Below, in pieces: positions 9,139-18,389 of a DNA stretch of 64,000 nt (position 1 is its first letter; each line of letters opens with the position of its first letter). This DNA comes from Spirochaetota bacterium (GTDB lineage: Bacteria; Spirochaetota; Spirochaetia; Treponematales; UBA12059): assembly GCA_022703505.1 (NCBI GenBank), contig JAKLDN010000004.1:124001-188000 (forward strand), in the 5' to 3' direction. Below the pieces are notes generated by a model. The model saw only the letters and a program-made list of their open reading frames with translations. It had not been told where the DNA came from and ran no database searches. Made by a program: the position numbers and the translations under genes.

Positions 9139-10663
9139 CAAGATCCTGGCCTTCGACCTGGGTACCGGCGGCTGCAAGGCCTCCCTGTATGACCTCACCG
9201 GTCTCTGCCTGGGCAGCGACTTCCGCGCCTACAGTACCCGGTATCCCCGCCCAGGGTACCACGAACAGAAGCCCGAGGATTGGTGGGACGCGGTGGTCCG
9301 AAGCTCCCGGGCCCTCGTGGGATCCGGCCTTTGCGATCCGGATTCGGTAAAGGGCATCGGCCTTTCGGGTTTCAGCCTGGGCATGGTGCCGATCGGAGAG
9401 GATGGCCGATCGCTCCTGGAATGGGTACCGATCTGGTCGGATGCCCGGCCGGAAACCGGGGACCTGGAACCCTTCTTTCGCGAGGTCCCGGAGGATGAGT
9501 GGTATTCGATCACCGGGAACGGCTTCCCCCCGGCCCTCTACACGGTCTTCAAGATCCTCTGGTTCCGCAGGGAACTGGCCAAGGAGTTTTCCCGGGCGCG
9601 GACGATCCTGGGGTCCAAGGATTACATCAACCTGAGACTCACGGGCGTCCCGGCCACGGACCATTCCTACGCCTCCGGCACGGGAATCTACGACCTCACG
9701 GCTCGGGCGTATTCCGACCGCCTCCTTGCGGCCTCCGGCCTGCCCCGCTCCCTCTTCCCCGAGGTGGTCCCCTCCACCCGGATCCTGGGACCCCTCCTTC
9801 CCGAGGCGGCCGCCGCCCTGGGGGTGGGCCGGGACGCGGTGGTCGTCGCCGGGGGGGTGGACAACTCCTGCATGGCCCTGGGAGCCCGGAACCTGGAGGA
9901 AGGCTCGGTGTACAACTCCCTGGGCTCCTCCAGCTGGATCGCGGTCACCTCCCGCCGGCCCCTCCTGGACCGTACCTACCGGCCCTACGTGTTCGAGCAC
10001 GTCGTGCCGGGGATGTACAACTCCGCCACGGCGATCTTCTCCGCCGGCACCAGCCATTCCTGGGTCCTTCGGGAGCTCTGCCGGGACCTCGCGGATCCCG
10101 CCGACCCCGGAGCGATCTACGAGCGTACGGAAGCCCTGGCACGGGAAGTCCCCCCGGGTTCCCGGGGCCTGCTGTTCAATCCCTCCCTGGCGGGAGGCAG
10201 CAGCCTGGATCCCAGCCCGCGGATCCGCGGCGCCTTCCTGGGGCTCACCCTGGAGCACACCCGGGCGGACTTGGTCCGTGCCACCCTGGAAGGCATCTGC
10301 CTGGGGTTGAGGGTGGCCCTGGACGTCCTGGCCTCCCTGACGACGGTCCAGGACGAGATGATCCTGGCGGGAGGCGGCGCCAAGAGCCCCCTCTGGCGCC
10401 AGATGCTCTCGGACGTCCTGGGCAAACGTGTGCTCAAGACCTCCGTGGACCAGCAGGCCGCGGCCCTGGGCGCGGCGGCGGTGGCGGCGGTCGGAATCGG
10501 GGCCTGGAAGGATTTTTCCCGAATCCGGGACCTCCACGAGGTCCAGGCCCGCCACGAGCCGGACCCCTCGGTATCCGGAATCTACGCCGGCATCCTGCCG
10601 GCTTTCCGTGAAGCATCCAGGTACCTGAGCGGATACGGCGACTCCCTCGGATCCCGGCCCTAG
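9128..10663 (+). CDS. FGGY-family carbohydrate kinase
   Basis: This 511-residue sugar kinase starts FDLGTGGCKASLYD, the phosphate-1 motif of the FGGY/ASKHA fold. It carries the second-lobe motifs LAGGGAKSPLW and DQQAAALGAAAV typical of xylulokinase-like members. A CAGGGAGG ribosome-binding site lies inside the end of deoC. Substrates in the family include xylulose, ribulose, glycerol, erythritol and AI-2, and sequence alone does not choose among them. Coupling to a DeoC-type aldolase and a downstream ABC importer suggests it phosphorylates the imported compound. A second FGGY kinase lies at the far end of the same locus. Confidence 0.88.
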   Translation: MGTDKILAFDLGTGGCKASLYDLTGLCLGSDFRAYSTRYPRPGYHEQKPEDWWDAVVRSSRALVGSGLCDPDSVKGIGLSGFSLGMVPIGEDGRSLLEWVPIWSDARPETGDLEPFFREVPEDEWYSITGNGFPPALYTVFKILWFRRELAKEFSRARTILGSKDYINLRLTGVPATDHSYASGTGIYDLTARAYSDRLLAASGLPRSLFPEVVPSTRILGPLLPEAAAALGVGRDAVVVAGGVDNSCMALGARNLEEGSVYNSLGSSSWIAVTSRRPLLDRTYRPYVFEHVVPGMYNSATAIFSAGTSHSWVLRELCRDLADPADPGAIYERTEALAREVPPGSRGLLFNPSLAGGSSLDPSPRIRGAFLGLTLEHTRADLVRATLEGICLGLRVALDVLASLTTVQDEMILAGGGAKSPLWRQMLSDVLGKRVLKTSVDQQAAALGAAAVAAVGIGAWKDFSRIRDLHEVQARHEPDPSVSGIYAGILPAFREASRYLSGYGDSLGSRP

Positions 10664-10761
10664 TTCCGATCCAGGATCCATCCTCATCCCGATGCCGGCA
10701 CGCGCGGCCCGCGGCCGGCGTTCCCGCGAGTCCGGACTTGCCGCCCCGATACAGGTTTCGA

Positions 10762-10790
10762 TTGACAACTGTCAATTCATGCCCTACAAT
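10762..10790 (+). promoter_or_regulatory. Strong sigma-70 promoter of the sugar ABC transporter genes
   Basis: A consensus TTGACA (10762-10767) and a near-consensus TACAAT (10785-10790) are separated by exactly 17 bases. A 5' leader of about 190 bases to the binding-protein ATG contains the palindrome described next. Confidence 0.8.
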
Positions 10791-10840
10791 TCCAACAGAT
10801 GTAATTGTTGTAGCAATGTATCAAGATTCGTGATGATTGG

Positions 10841-10854
10841 ATTACATATGTAAC
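10841..10854. promoter_or_regulatory. Palindromic operator candidate TTACATATGTAA
   Basis: The perfect 12-bp palindrome (10842-10853) sits about 45 bases downstream of the predicted transcription start. An ATGTAA half-site lies at 10799-10804. The core TACATATGTAA recurs at 17369-17379 between the second kinase and the lactonase gene. The nearby SorC-family regulator is the likely ligand, but this is inference. Confidence 0.6.
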
Positions 10855-10985
10855 CCGGATCGTCATGGATTCCCAACGGACGAATTCCGGGACCCCGAGC
10901 GCCCGATTCGATACCGGGGGAAAGTGTGGCGGGTGAACATTCCGGCGGGAGAGCCGGTAAACAAGTGGAAACGGGAGGAGTTCTG

Positions 10986-12026
10986 ATGAAGAAGCTCACA
11001 AGTCTATTGCTGATCGCGTGTCTTGCGGCGGCGGTGTTGACCGGCCAGACCGTAAAGACGAACTACACGGTGGGACATGTGGTCTACGATCTCAAGCATC
11101 AGTACCACCAGGCGGTGGCCAAGGAAATCGTCGATTACGGGAAGAAGCTGTACGGCGCCAAGGTGATCGTCCTGGACGGCAAGGGCGATTCCGGGGAGAT
11201 CCTCAAGGCCGTGGAAAACCTGATCGCCCAGAAGGTGAAGGCCATCTCCGTGCACAGCCCCGACCAGGCCATGACCCTGGCGGCGATCAAGATGGCCCGG
11301 GCCAAGGGCATCCCCGTAGTGACCACCCTGGTCTGGCCGGCCGAGAAGATCGCGCCCCACGTCCAGCCCCTCGAGACCCCCAGCTCCTTCCTGATGGGAC
11401 AGCGCGCCGCCCAGCAGTGGCTGGCCGCCAACCCCGGGAAACCCTGCCGCGTCGCCATCCTCGACTTCGGTAAGTTCCCCCCCGTCGAGGTCCTTCGCAC
11501 CACCCCCTTCTGGGAAGGCGTAAAGGCCGTCGACCCGAAGGCCGTTCTCGTGACCCAGCTCAACGGCCAGGGCGACACCACCAAGTCCATGGAGATCACC
11601 CTTGATATCCTTCAGGCCAATCCCGAGGTGAACATCATCTTCGGGGCCAACGACGAGATGGCCCTGGGAGCCCTGGCCGCCTGCGAGCAGATCGGCCGCG
11701 GCAAGATGGCCAACGGAAAGCCCTTGACCGAGGTCATCGCGGGCCTGGACGGAAACGTCTCGGCCATGATCAAGATCTTCGACCCCAACTGCTCCTTCAA
11801 GCTGACCCACGGAGCCGTCAAGGACGTGGCCCGGGCCGAGATGGACACGATGATCGGCATGCTCACCGGGAAGATCGATCCCAACAAGTGGTCCGAAACC
11901 CAGGTTCTGAGCAAGGTGACCGACTACTGGAACAGCACCGTCGAGGAAGCCCAGGTCTTCCTGCAGGACAACTTCCTGTACAAGGGCAACCTGAAGGACG
12001 ACATCGCCAAGGCCGCGAAGAAATAA
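10986..12026 (+). CDS. Sugar ABC transporter substrate-binding protein (RbsB-type)
   Basis: The 346-residue protein starts MKKLTSLLLIACLAAAVLTG, an export signal, and a GGGAGGAG ribosome-binding site supports the ATG at 10986. The mature part has the type I periplasmic binding fold: a YDLKHQYHQ start, a DFGKF segment, the conserved FGANDEMALGAL and AGLDGN motifs. It would capture a sugar-like ligand outside the inner membrane and hand it to the permeases encoded downstream. A terminator-like hairpin separates it from the permease gene, so it may be made in excess, as is usual for binding proteins. The ligand is unknown. Confidence 0.9.
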   Translation: MKKLTSLLLIACLAAAVLTGQTVKTNYTVGHVVYDLKHQYHQAVAKEIVDYGKKLYGAKVIVLDGKGDSGEILKAVENLIAQKVKAISVHSPDQAMTLAAIKMARAKGIPVVTTLVWPAEKIAPHVQPLETPSSFLMGQRAAQQWLAANPGKPCRVAILDFGKFPPVEVLRTTPFWEGVKAVDPKAVLVTQLNGQGDTTKSMEITLDILQANPEVNIIFGANDEMALGALAACEQIGRGKMANGKPLTEVIAGLDGNVSAMIKIFDPNCSFKLTHGAVKDVARAEMDTMIGMLTGKIDPNKWSETQVLSKVTDYWNSTVEEAQVFLQDNFLYKGNLKDDIAKAAKK

Positions 12027-12042
12027 TCCGGAGCACTCCTTC

Positions 12043-12080
12043 GGAGGCGAGGGACGGCACGCCGTTTCTCGCCTTTTTTT
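12043..12080 (+). terminator. Intrinsic terminator or attenuator after the binding protein
   Basis: GGCGAG (12046-12051) pairs with CTCGCC (12068-12073), with further pairing inside, and a run of seven Ts follows. Partial read-through would give more binding protein than permease. Confidence 0.7.
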
Positions 12081-12155
12081 AGGGTCTGGCCGCCCCTCCG
12101 TCCCCCGGGACGGGCGGGCGGCCTCGGATTAACGCAATCCCTAAGGATATTGTAG

Positions 12156-13118
12156 ATGGGCGCAAACTCCAGACCGATCCAAGTCGACCGGCAGAAGATC
12201 GTGCTGATTTCGATCCTGGCAGCGATCATCGCGGTGATGAGCTTCCTGTCCCCCAAATTCCTTCAAGTCAGCAACTTCCAGAACATCCTGCTCCAACTGG
12301 CGCCGTTGATCATCATTGCCTCCGCCGCAAACCTGCTCATGATCACCGGCAATTTCGACCTCTCGATCGGGAGTGTCCTGGCATTCTGCGCCATCATGCA
12401 CGCCTTCCTTTCCAAACAGGGTGTACCCATCGGGCTGTCGATCGTGATCTGCTGCGTGTTGGCCGTCCTCTGGGGCGTATCCAACGGGATCATGGTGGGC
12501 GTCCTCAACGTCAATCCCGTGATCGCCACCATGGGAACGATGTACGCCGCCCGGGGCTTCGCCTTCCTGATCGCCCGCTGGGACGGTGGCGCCAACATAT
12601 CCGCGGGCTTGCCCGGCAACTTCAGCGACTTCGGCCGCACGAACCTCTTCGGCGTATTGCCCATCATCATCGTTTTCATGGTGATCGTGGTCGCCCTGTT
12701 CATCTTCATCGAGAGGAAGACCGTACTGGGCCGGTACAGCTTCGCCATAGGCGGCAATCGAAGGTCCTCGGTACTCTCGGGGATCAACGTACCCGGGATG
12801 ATGATCGTCCTCTATTCCCTCGTGGGTCTCCTGGCGGGGTTTTGCGGGGTGGTCCAGGTCTCCCGTGTCGGATCCGGCTTTCCCAACATCGCGGAGGGCA
12901 TGGAGTTCGACGTCGTGGTGGCCATCGTCCTGGGCGGAACCAGCATGCTGGGCGGCTCGGGCTCCACCGCGGGCATGATCCTGGGGGCCTTCATCGTCGG
13001 TACCGCGGCCAACGGGCTCAACCTGCTCAACGTGCCCTATTTCTACCAGACGATCACCAAAGGCCTGCTGCTGATCGTCTCGGTCTTCACCGATCAGGCG
13101 ATCCGCCGGCGCGGATGA
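12156..13118 (+). CDS. Sugar ABC transporter permease (RbsC-type), first copy
   Basis: The 320-residue hydrophobic protein has eight to ten predicted membrane spans. Family signatures are MITGNFDLSIGS, ATMGTMYAARG and VAIVLGGTSMLGGSGS. It forms the inner-membrane channel with the second permease, powered by the ATPase encoded next. Its stop codon overlaps an ATG at 13115, but the better ATPase start is at 13133. Confidence 0.9.
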   Translation: MGANSRPIQVDRQKIVLISILAAIIAVMSFLSPKFLQVSNFQNILLQLAPLIIIASAANLLMITGNFDLSIGSVLAFCAIMHAFLSKQGVPIGLSIVICCVLAVLWGVSNGIMVGVLNVNPVIATMGTMYAARGFAFLIARWDGGANISAGLPGNFSDFGRTNLFGVLPIIIVFMVIVVALFIFIERKTVLGRYSFAIGGNRRSSVLSGINVPGMMIVLYSLVGLLAGFCGVVQVSRVGSGFPNIAEGMEFDVVVAIVLGGTSMLGGSGSTAGMILGAFIVGTAANGLNLLNVPYFYQTITKGLLLIVSVFTDQAIRRRG

Positions 13119-13132
13119 ACGGGGAGGCGGAA

Positions 13133-14668
13133 ATGAACAGCGGTGACGCGATCCTGATGTCCATCCGAGGACTGAGCAAGAGATTCCCGGGAACCCAGGC
13201 CCTGGACGAAGTATCCTTCGACATCCGCAGGAACTCGGTCCATTGCATCATCGGTGAAAACGGGTCCGGCAAATCCACGATGATCAAGATCCTGACCGGA
13301 GCTCTGGAACGAAGCGGGGGGGAACTCTCCTTCGAGGGCCGGATCTACGATCCTAAAAGTATTCGCGAAGCCATGTCGGAGGGGGTGACCGCCCTCTACC
13401 AGGAGCTGAACGTAGTGGACGACCTCACGGTCGGTGAGAACCTTACCCTGGGTCGGGAGAAGTCCCGCCTCGGCATGATCCGAAGTGGGGAGATCCCTCC
13501 CACCCTTGTCGAAAACCTCAAGAGCCTGGACGAAACGATCAAACTCTCCGACCGGGTCGGAGACCTGAGCGTCGCGCAAAGGCAGGTCATCGAGATCGCC
13601 CGCGCCATTTCCACGGACTGCAAGATGCTGATCATGGACGAACCGACGGCCGCCCTGAGCGAGGAGGAGACCGGGCGGATGTTCAAGGTGATCCGCAAAC
13701 TCTCGGCCAAGGGGATCACGATCGTCTACATCTCCCACAAGCTGAGCGAGGTGTTCGAGATCGGCGACCGCGTTACCGTGCTCCGGGACGGAAGGGTCGT
13801 CGGCGACCGGACCGTGGATGAGATCCGGAACGGATCGGGCTGCGATTCCGAATCGGAAGCCTGCCACGAACTGATCCGCATGATGTTGGGCAAGGTGGTC
13901 CAGGAAGAGTACGTACCCAGCCGGAACCGGACGGAGGAAACGCTCCTGGAAGCTCGCAAGATCCGTACCGGTAAACTCAAGGATGTGAGCTTCGAACTGA
14001 GGAGGGGGGAGATCCTGGGCTTCTACGGTCTGGTCGGGGCCGGGAAGACGGAAATCGCCCAGGTGCTCTACGGAATCGATCCCTTCCAGGGCGAGATACT
14101 CATGGACGGCCGCCCGGTCCGTCTTTCCGGCGTGTCCAAGGCCCTGGGCGCCGGGATCACCTTGATTCCCGAGGAACGGAGGGCGGACGGGATCTTCGGG
14201 GAGCTTTCCATCCGGGAGAACATCCCCATGATGCGGATGGAGAAGGTTCTCCGGAACGGGATCATAAACAGAACCCTGGAGAACCAACTCGCCGACAGGT
14301 CCATCAAGAGCATGTCCCTGGCGACAAACAGCCGGGAGAAGAAAGTATCCCAATTGAGTGGCGGAAATCAGCAGAAGGTGGTCATCTCGAAATGCTTGAA
14401 CCGGGAAAGCACAGTCCTCCTTATGGACGAACCCACCCGGGGAGTCGACGTCGGGGCCAAGCAGGAGATCCACGACATCATCCGGAACCTGGCCAACCAG
14501 GGCAAGGGAGTGATCGTTTTCTCCTCGGAACTGCCGGAGATCCTGCAGCTCTGCGACCGGATCGTCCTGCTCTACGAGGGGGCCGTCCGGACCGTGCTGG
14601 ACAACGGACGCGGATTGGATGGAGACAGGATCATGGCCCTGGTGGCCGGCCGGGAGGCGAGCGCATGA
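13133..14668 (+). CDS. Sugar ABC transporter ATP-binding protein (RbsA/MglA-type)
   Basis: The 511-residue protein carries two ABC cassettes. The first has Walker A GENGSGKST, signature LSVAQRQ and Walker B MLIMDEPTAAL. The second has the degenerate Walker A GLVGAGKTE, signature LSGGNQQKV and Walker B VLLMDEPTRGVD. This tandem arrangement is usual for monosaccharide importers of the CUT2 class. The start at ATG 13133 has GGGGAGG at 13121-13127. An ATG at 13115 that overlaps the permease stop is possible and would add six residues. The gene overlaps the next permease by four bases (ATGA). Confidence 0.93.
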   Translation: MNSGDAILMSIRGLSKRFPGTQALDEVSFDIRRNSVHCIIGENGSGKSTMIKILTGALERSGGELSFEGRIYDPKSIREAMSEGVTALYQELNVVDDLTVGENLTLGREKSRLGMIRSGEIPPTLVENLKSLDETIKLSDRVGDLSVAQRQVIEIARAISTDCKMLIMDEPTAALSEEETGRMFKVIRKLSAKGITIVYISHKLSEVFEIGDRVTVLRDGRVVGDRTVDEIRNGSGCDSESEACHELIRMMLGKVVQEEYVPSRNRTEETLLEARKIRTGKLKDVSFELRRGEILGFYGLVGAGKTEIAQVLYGIDPFQGEILMDGRPVRLSGVSKALGAGITLIPEERRADGIFGELSIRENIPMMRMEKVLRNGIINRTLENQLADRSIKSMSLATNSREKKVSQLSGGNQQKVVISKCLNRESTVLLMDEPTRGVDVGAKQEIHDIIRNLANQGKGVIVFSSELPEILQLCDRIVLLYEGAVRTVLDNGRGLDGDRIMALVAGREASA

Positions 14669-15645
14669 AGCGGAGCATGGACTTGAAGAGGGCGGTACGG
14701 GATCCCAAGACCCTGATGCTGACCCTGCTGGTGCTGCTGAACCTGTTCTTCGCCCTGAACTCGGAGGCCTTTTTCTCCCTGGAAAACTATTTCAACATGC
14801 TCAAGCAGTCGGCCATGATCATCATCGTCGCCTCGGCGGCCACGATCCTGATGATGACCGGCAACTTCGACCTCTCCACCGGCAGCAACTTGGCCCTAAC
14901 GGGCGTAGTCTATTCCCTGCTCCTTTCCTCGGGCATGGACCTCCTTCCGGCCGCCCTCCTGGCGATCCTCTGCGGAAGTTCGGTAGGGATCGTCAACGGG
15001 CTCTTGGTGGCCCGGATCGAGTTCCCGCCCTTCATCGCCACCCTGGGCACTATGTATATAGCCCGTGGACTGGCTCTGATCCTGGCGGGAGGATCCCCCG
15101 TCCGTGGCGAGAAGATCCCCGAGAACGTCACGATCCTGGCCCGAGGGGACTGGATGGGGATCCCCATCCCCGTGTATTTCCTCGTCCTCTTCGTGGTCCT
15201 CTTCCGCATCGTCGAAGGGAGATCCATCTTCGGCAAGTACTCCATGACCATCGGCGGCAACCGGAACGCGGCCTTCTATTCCGGAATTCCGGTGGGGCGG
15301 ATCGTCTTCTGGAATTACCAGTTCGTGGGTATCCTGGCGTCCTTTGCCGGGATCCTGATGGCCTCCCGTCTGGCCGCGGGGGACCCCCGAATCGGGGTGG
15401 GATTCGAATTCGACGTGATCCTGGCCATCCTTCTGGGCGGAACCAGCCTCAAGGGCGGCAAGGGTTCGGTCCTGGGCACCCTGATCGGGGCCCTGATCGT
15501 CGCGGTCCTGGGAAACGGTCTGGACATGATGAACATCCTGACCTTCTGGCAGGGCATACTGAAGGGGATCATCTTCGTCCTGGCCATCGTGGTCAACGAG
15601 AAGATCCTCAAGAATGTCGGGAAAGCATCTACGCGCGCCGCCTGA
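14665..15645 (+). CDS. Sugar ABC transporter permease (RbsC-type), second copy
   Basis: The 326-residue membrane protein is homologous to the first permease. It shares MMTGNFDLSTGSN, ATLGTMYIARG and LAILLGGTSLKGGKGS. Two different permeases imply a heterodimeric channel, as in LsrC/LsrD or some ribose and erythritol systems. Translation is coupled to the ATPase gene by an ATGA overlap with GGGAGG upstream. A perfect intrinsic terminator ends the operon 17 bases after the stop codon. Confidence 0.9.
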   Translation: MKRSMDLKRAVRDPKTLMLTLLVLLNLFFALNSEAFFSLENYFNMLKQSAMIIIVASAATILMMTGNFDLSTGSNLALTGVVYSLLLSSGMDLLPAALLAILCGSSVGIVNGLLVARIEFPPFIATLGTMYIARGLALILAGGSPVRGEKIPENVTILARGDWMGIPIPVYFLVLFVVLFRIVEGRSIFGKYSMTIGGNRNAAFYSGIPVGRIVFWNYQFVGILASFAGILMASRLAAGDPRIGVGFEFDVILAILLGGTSLKGGKGSVLGTLIGALIVAVLGNGLDMMNILTFWQGILKGIIFVLAIVVNEKILKNVGKASTRAA

Positions 15646-15661
15646 ACCGGATCGAAGAGAT

Positions 15662-15698
15662 AGCCCCCGGTGAGGCACGGCCTCCCCGGGGGCTTTTT
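15662..15698 (+). terminator. Intrinsic terminator of the ABC transporter operon
   Basis: A perfect 9-bp stem, AGCCCCCGG (15662-15670) and CCGGGGGCT (15686-15694), runs into TTTTT. It lies between convergent genes. Confidence 0.88.
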
Positions 15699-15726
15699 AC
15701 TACCCGGAATACAACGGGCGGGCCCT

Positions 15727-17280
15727 CTAGCCGTGCTTCTTCTGGATCTCCGCGATCTTTCCGAAGGCTCCCGATCCGGCCAGCCCCTCGTAGGCGGAAA
15801 GCCATACTTCGTACAGCTCCCGATAGTACGCGGACCTTCCGGCGTCGGGCTCGAAGGTGCGATCCACCCTCACCATCTCCCGGGTTCCTTCATCCACGGA
15901 GGAGAATATCCCCGCCCCCAGACCTCCCAGGATCGCGGCCCCCAGGACGGTGGCGTCCCCGATCTTCAGGGTCTGCACGGTGGCGCCGTAGATATCCGCC
16001 TGCATCTGGTTCCAGAATACCGACTTGGTGGGTCCACCCAGGAGCCGCACCGTGTCCACCCCCGCTCCCGCGGCCTTGATCGCCCGGATCATGTCTTGCA
16101 TGTCCAGGGTGATGCCTTCCATGAAAGCCCGGGCCAGGCAGGCGCGGTCGTGGGCGAAGGTCAGGCCGAACAGGGTTCCCCGGGCGTCCGGATTGTAGCG
16201 GGGGGTCCCCGCGGCGGCGAGATATGGAAGGAAAACAAGGCCCTTGGCACCCGGGGGAGCCCCGGCGGCCCGTTCCCCGATGAGGTCGTAGGGGTCTCGG
16301 CCCAACCGGGCGGCCTCGGCGGTCTCAACTCCCGCGATCTCCTCCTTGAACCAGCGGAAGACGCTGGCCGCCGCGGCCTGGTAGCCCTCCAGCAGCCATT
16401 TCCCCCGTTCCGAGTGGTTGGTGATCATGATCCGCCCGTTGGGATCCCGGTAGGGGCTGTCCAGCAGGGCCGTGACCGCCCCGGCGGTCCCCATGGAGAT
16501 GGACAGGGTACCCCGGCGGACAACCCCGGCTCCCAGGGAGCCCGCGCACTGGTCCCCGGCCCCGATCGCGATCCGGGTGCCCGCGGCCAGGCCCGAACGC
16601 TCCGCCCCCCGGGCGGAAACCGTGCCCGCGGAACTTCCCGATGCCCGGGGAATCGGGAGGATGTTCCGGGGGATATCGAAGGCCGATAGAAGTTCAGGAT
16701 CCCAGTCGCAGGTCCGGGAATCGAAGAATCCGAAGAAACCTGCGTCGTTAAAATCGACGAAATACTCCTCCGCACCCAGGGCCCGCAGGAAGTAGTCGTG
16801 CATCTGCACGATCCGGGCCGTGCGCTTCCACGTCTCGGGTTCGTGCTTCCGAACCCAGAGCATCTTGCCTAACAGCCAGGTCGTGCTGTTCGGGAAGCCG
16901 GTCTTCCGGTAGTACTCCCCTTCGGGAACGATCCGGGCTATATCGGCGATCTCCTCCACCGGCCGGTTGTCCTGCCAGGATATCATCGGGCGGATCAGCC
17001 GGCCGTTTTCGTCCAGGAAGATCCCGCAGCACCGCTGGGCGGAGAGCGAGATGGAGACTATGCGGTCCGGGGCGGCCCCGGAACGGACGACGGCTTCCCG
17101 CATCGACGTCATGGCGCTCTCCACGATCTGGTCGGCGTCCTGCTCCACCCAGTTGGGCCGCGGATAGGTGGAACCATATTCATGGTAGGACGAGGCGAGG
17201 GGTGTGCCGCCACGATCGAACACGATGGCTTTGGCTCCGCTCGTTCCGATATCGATGCCCGCCAGGTAGGTTTGCTCCAT
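15727..17280 (-). CDS. FGGY-family carbohydrate kinase, second copy (xylulokinase-like)
   Basis: The 517-residue kinase begins AGIDIGTSGAKAIVFD (phosphate-1 motif). It contains IGAGDQCAGSLGAG, the SMGTAG phosphate-2 region, LLGGPTKSVFWNQM and DATVLGAAILGG, all typical of xylulokinase-like FGGY enzymes. A GGAGGC ribosome-binding site precedes the ATG. It shares a regulatory region with the divergent lactonase gene. It is clearly different from the kinase at 9128, so the locus may phosphorylate two substrates or two pathway intermediates. The sugar is unknown. Confidence 0.88.
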   Translation of the reverse strand: MEQTYLAGIDIGTSGAKAIVFDRGGTPLASSYHEYGSTYPRPNWVEQDADQIVESAMTSMREAVVRSGAAPDRIVSISLSAQRCCGIFLDENGRLIRPMISWQDNRPVEEIADIARIVPEGEYYRKTGFPNSTTWLLGKMLWVRKHEPETWKRTARIVQMHDYFLRALGAEEYFVDFNDAGFFGFFDSRTCDWDPELLSAFDIPRNILPIPRASGSSAGTVSARGAERSGLAAGTRIAIGAGDQCAGSLGAGVVRRGTLSISMGTAGAVTALLDSPYRDPNGRIMITNHSERGKWLLEGYQAAAASVFRWFKEEIAGVETAEAARLGRDPYDLIGERAAGAPPGAKGLVFLPYLAAAGTPRYNPDARGTLFGLTFAHDRACLARAFMEGITLDMQDMIRAIKAAGAGVDTVRLLGGPTKSVFWNQMQADIYGATVQTLKIGDATVLGAAILGGLGAGIFSSVDEGTREMVRVDRTFEPDAGRSAYYRELYEVWLSAYEGLAGSGAFGKIAEIQKKHG

Positions 17281-17366
17281 GGGATGCCTCCGGATCCGTA
17301 CTAGTGGTTGAACTTAGTTTATCATGGGTCAAATAAAAAGAAAACAGATAAATATTGTCGTTCATT

Positions 17367-17405
17367 CGTACATATGTAATTTCATCTTTATACATATTAC
17401 ATTTG
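17367..17405. promoter_or_regulatory. Operator cluster between kinase and lactonase genes
   Basis: TACATATGTA (17369-17378) is a perfect 10-bp palindrome matching the core of the site at 10842. A second related element, TACATATTACAT, lies at 17391-17402. The pair sits just upstream of the lactonase promoter and within the region that must drive the divergent kinase. Confidence 0.6.
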
Positions 17406-17407
17406 TA

Positions 17408-17435
17408 TTGACAGCCGGAACGTCCATGGTATACT
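17408..17435 (+). promoter_or_regulatory. Sigma-70 promoter of the SMP-30/lactonase gene
   Basis: Consensus TTGACA (17408-17413) and TATACT (17430-17435) are separated by 16 bases. The ATG follows about 40 bases later. Confidence 0.75.
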
Positions 17436-17474
17436 CCTTCCACCGATCCCTACAATCAAGCCGAGGAGTCCAGG

Positions 17475-18368
17475 ATGGGAACGTCAATGAACAGGATTGA
17501 GCTGGTCGTGGATGCCGGAGCGGTCTGCGGGGAGTCCCCGATCTGGGATCCCGTCTCCGGGCTCCTGCTTTGGACGGATACGGCCTCTCCCTTCGTCCAT
17601 GCCTGGGATCCGGCCTCCCGGACAGCCTCCTCCCGGAAGACGGACCGGACCGTCCGATCCGTAGCCCGGGCGCGGGACGGCGCCCTCGCCCTCATTTGCG
17701 CCGACGGAGTTTATACCCTGGAGAAAGGCGCATCCGCCGCGCGGCTCCTCTGCGACCCGGAACGAGGCAGGGCCGGAATGATGCCCGACGACGGCACCGT
17801 CGATCCCGCGGGCAGGCTGGTCTTCGACACCTACCACTCGGAGGTCCTGGACGCTCCCGAAGGCTCGATCTACGCCGCGGAACCGGACGGGACCGTCCGG
17901 ACCCTGGACTCGGGATTGAGGCTTCCCAACGGCATCGCCTTCTCCCCCGACGGCCGTGCGATGTACGTGGCGGAGATGTTCGCCGGGAGGATCCTGCGCT
18001 ACGACTACGACCCGATCTCGGGCAGGGCATCGGGGCGCTCGGTCTTCGCGGAAATTCCCGCCGACGAAGGCATGCCCGACGGCCTCATCGCGGATGCCGA
18101 GGGCTTCCTCTGGAACGCCCGGTGGGGGGGATGGAGGATCGTCCGGTACGCCCCCGACGGGAAGGTCGACCGCACCTACCCCATGCCCTTCGCCACGGCT
18201 ACTTGCATGGGCTTCGGGGGTACCGGCCTCACGGATCTGTACATCACCTCCGCCACCCTGGGACTCTCCCCGGAGGACAGGGACCGGAGCCGGTCCCCGG
18301 GGGGCCTCTTTGTCCTGCGGAACGCCGGAAAGGGTCTGGAAGAAGGCGTCTTCGGGACGGCGCCCTGA
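17475..18368 (+). CDS. SMP-30/gluconolactonase/LRE-family protein
   Basis: The 297-residue protein belongs to the six-bladed propeller family that hydrolyses sugar lactones with a divalent metal. It shows the N-terminal GESPIWD motif with the metal-binding Glu. It also has LPNGIAFSPDGR with the conserved Asn, and GMPDGLIADAEGFLWNARWGG with the conserved Asp. No signal peptide is evident, so it is probably cytoplasmic. ATG 17475 has GAGGAG upstream; ATG 17487 is an alternative. It is divergent from an FGGY kinase and convergent with the SorC-type regulator gene. An aldose-oxidising step would normally precede such an enzyme, and none is obvious here. Confidence 0.85.
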   Translation: MGTSMNRIELVVDAGAVCGESPIWDPVSGLLLWTDTASPFVHAWDPASRTASSRKTDRTVRSVARARDGALALICADGVYTLEKGASAARLLCDPERGRAGMMPDDGTVDPAGRLVFDTYHSEVLDAPEGSIYAAEPDGTVRTLDSGLRLPNGIAFSPDGRAMYVAEMFAGRILRYDYDPISGRASGRSVFAEIPADEGMPDGLIADAEGFLWNARWGGWRIVRYAPDGKVDRTYPMPFATATCMGFGGTGLTDLYITSATLGLSPEDRDRSRSPGGLFVLRNAGKGLEEGVFGTAP

Positions 18369-18389
18369 GTTCCGGACCCGAGACGGGTC

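Larger units (their letters stand above)
10664..10985 (+). other. Regulatory intergenic region before the ABC transporter genes
   Basis: These 322 bases hold no recognisable gene. They contain a strong promoter, a 12-bp palindrome and several ATGTAA-type half-sites, described separately. The first 75 bases show nothing distinctive. Confidence 0.7.
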
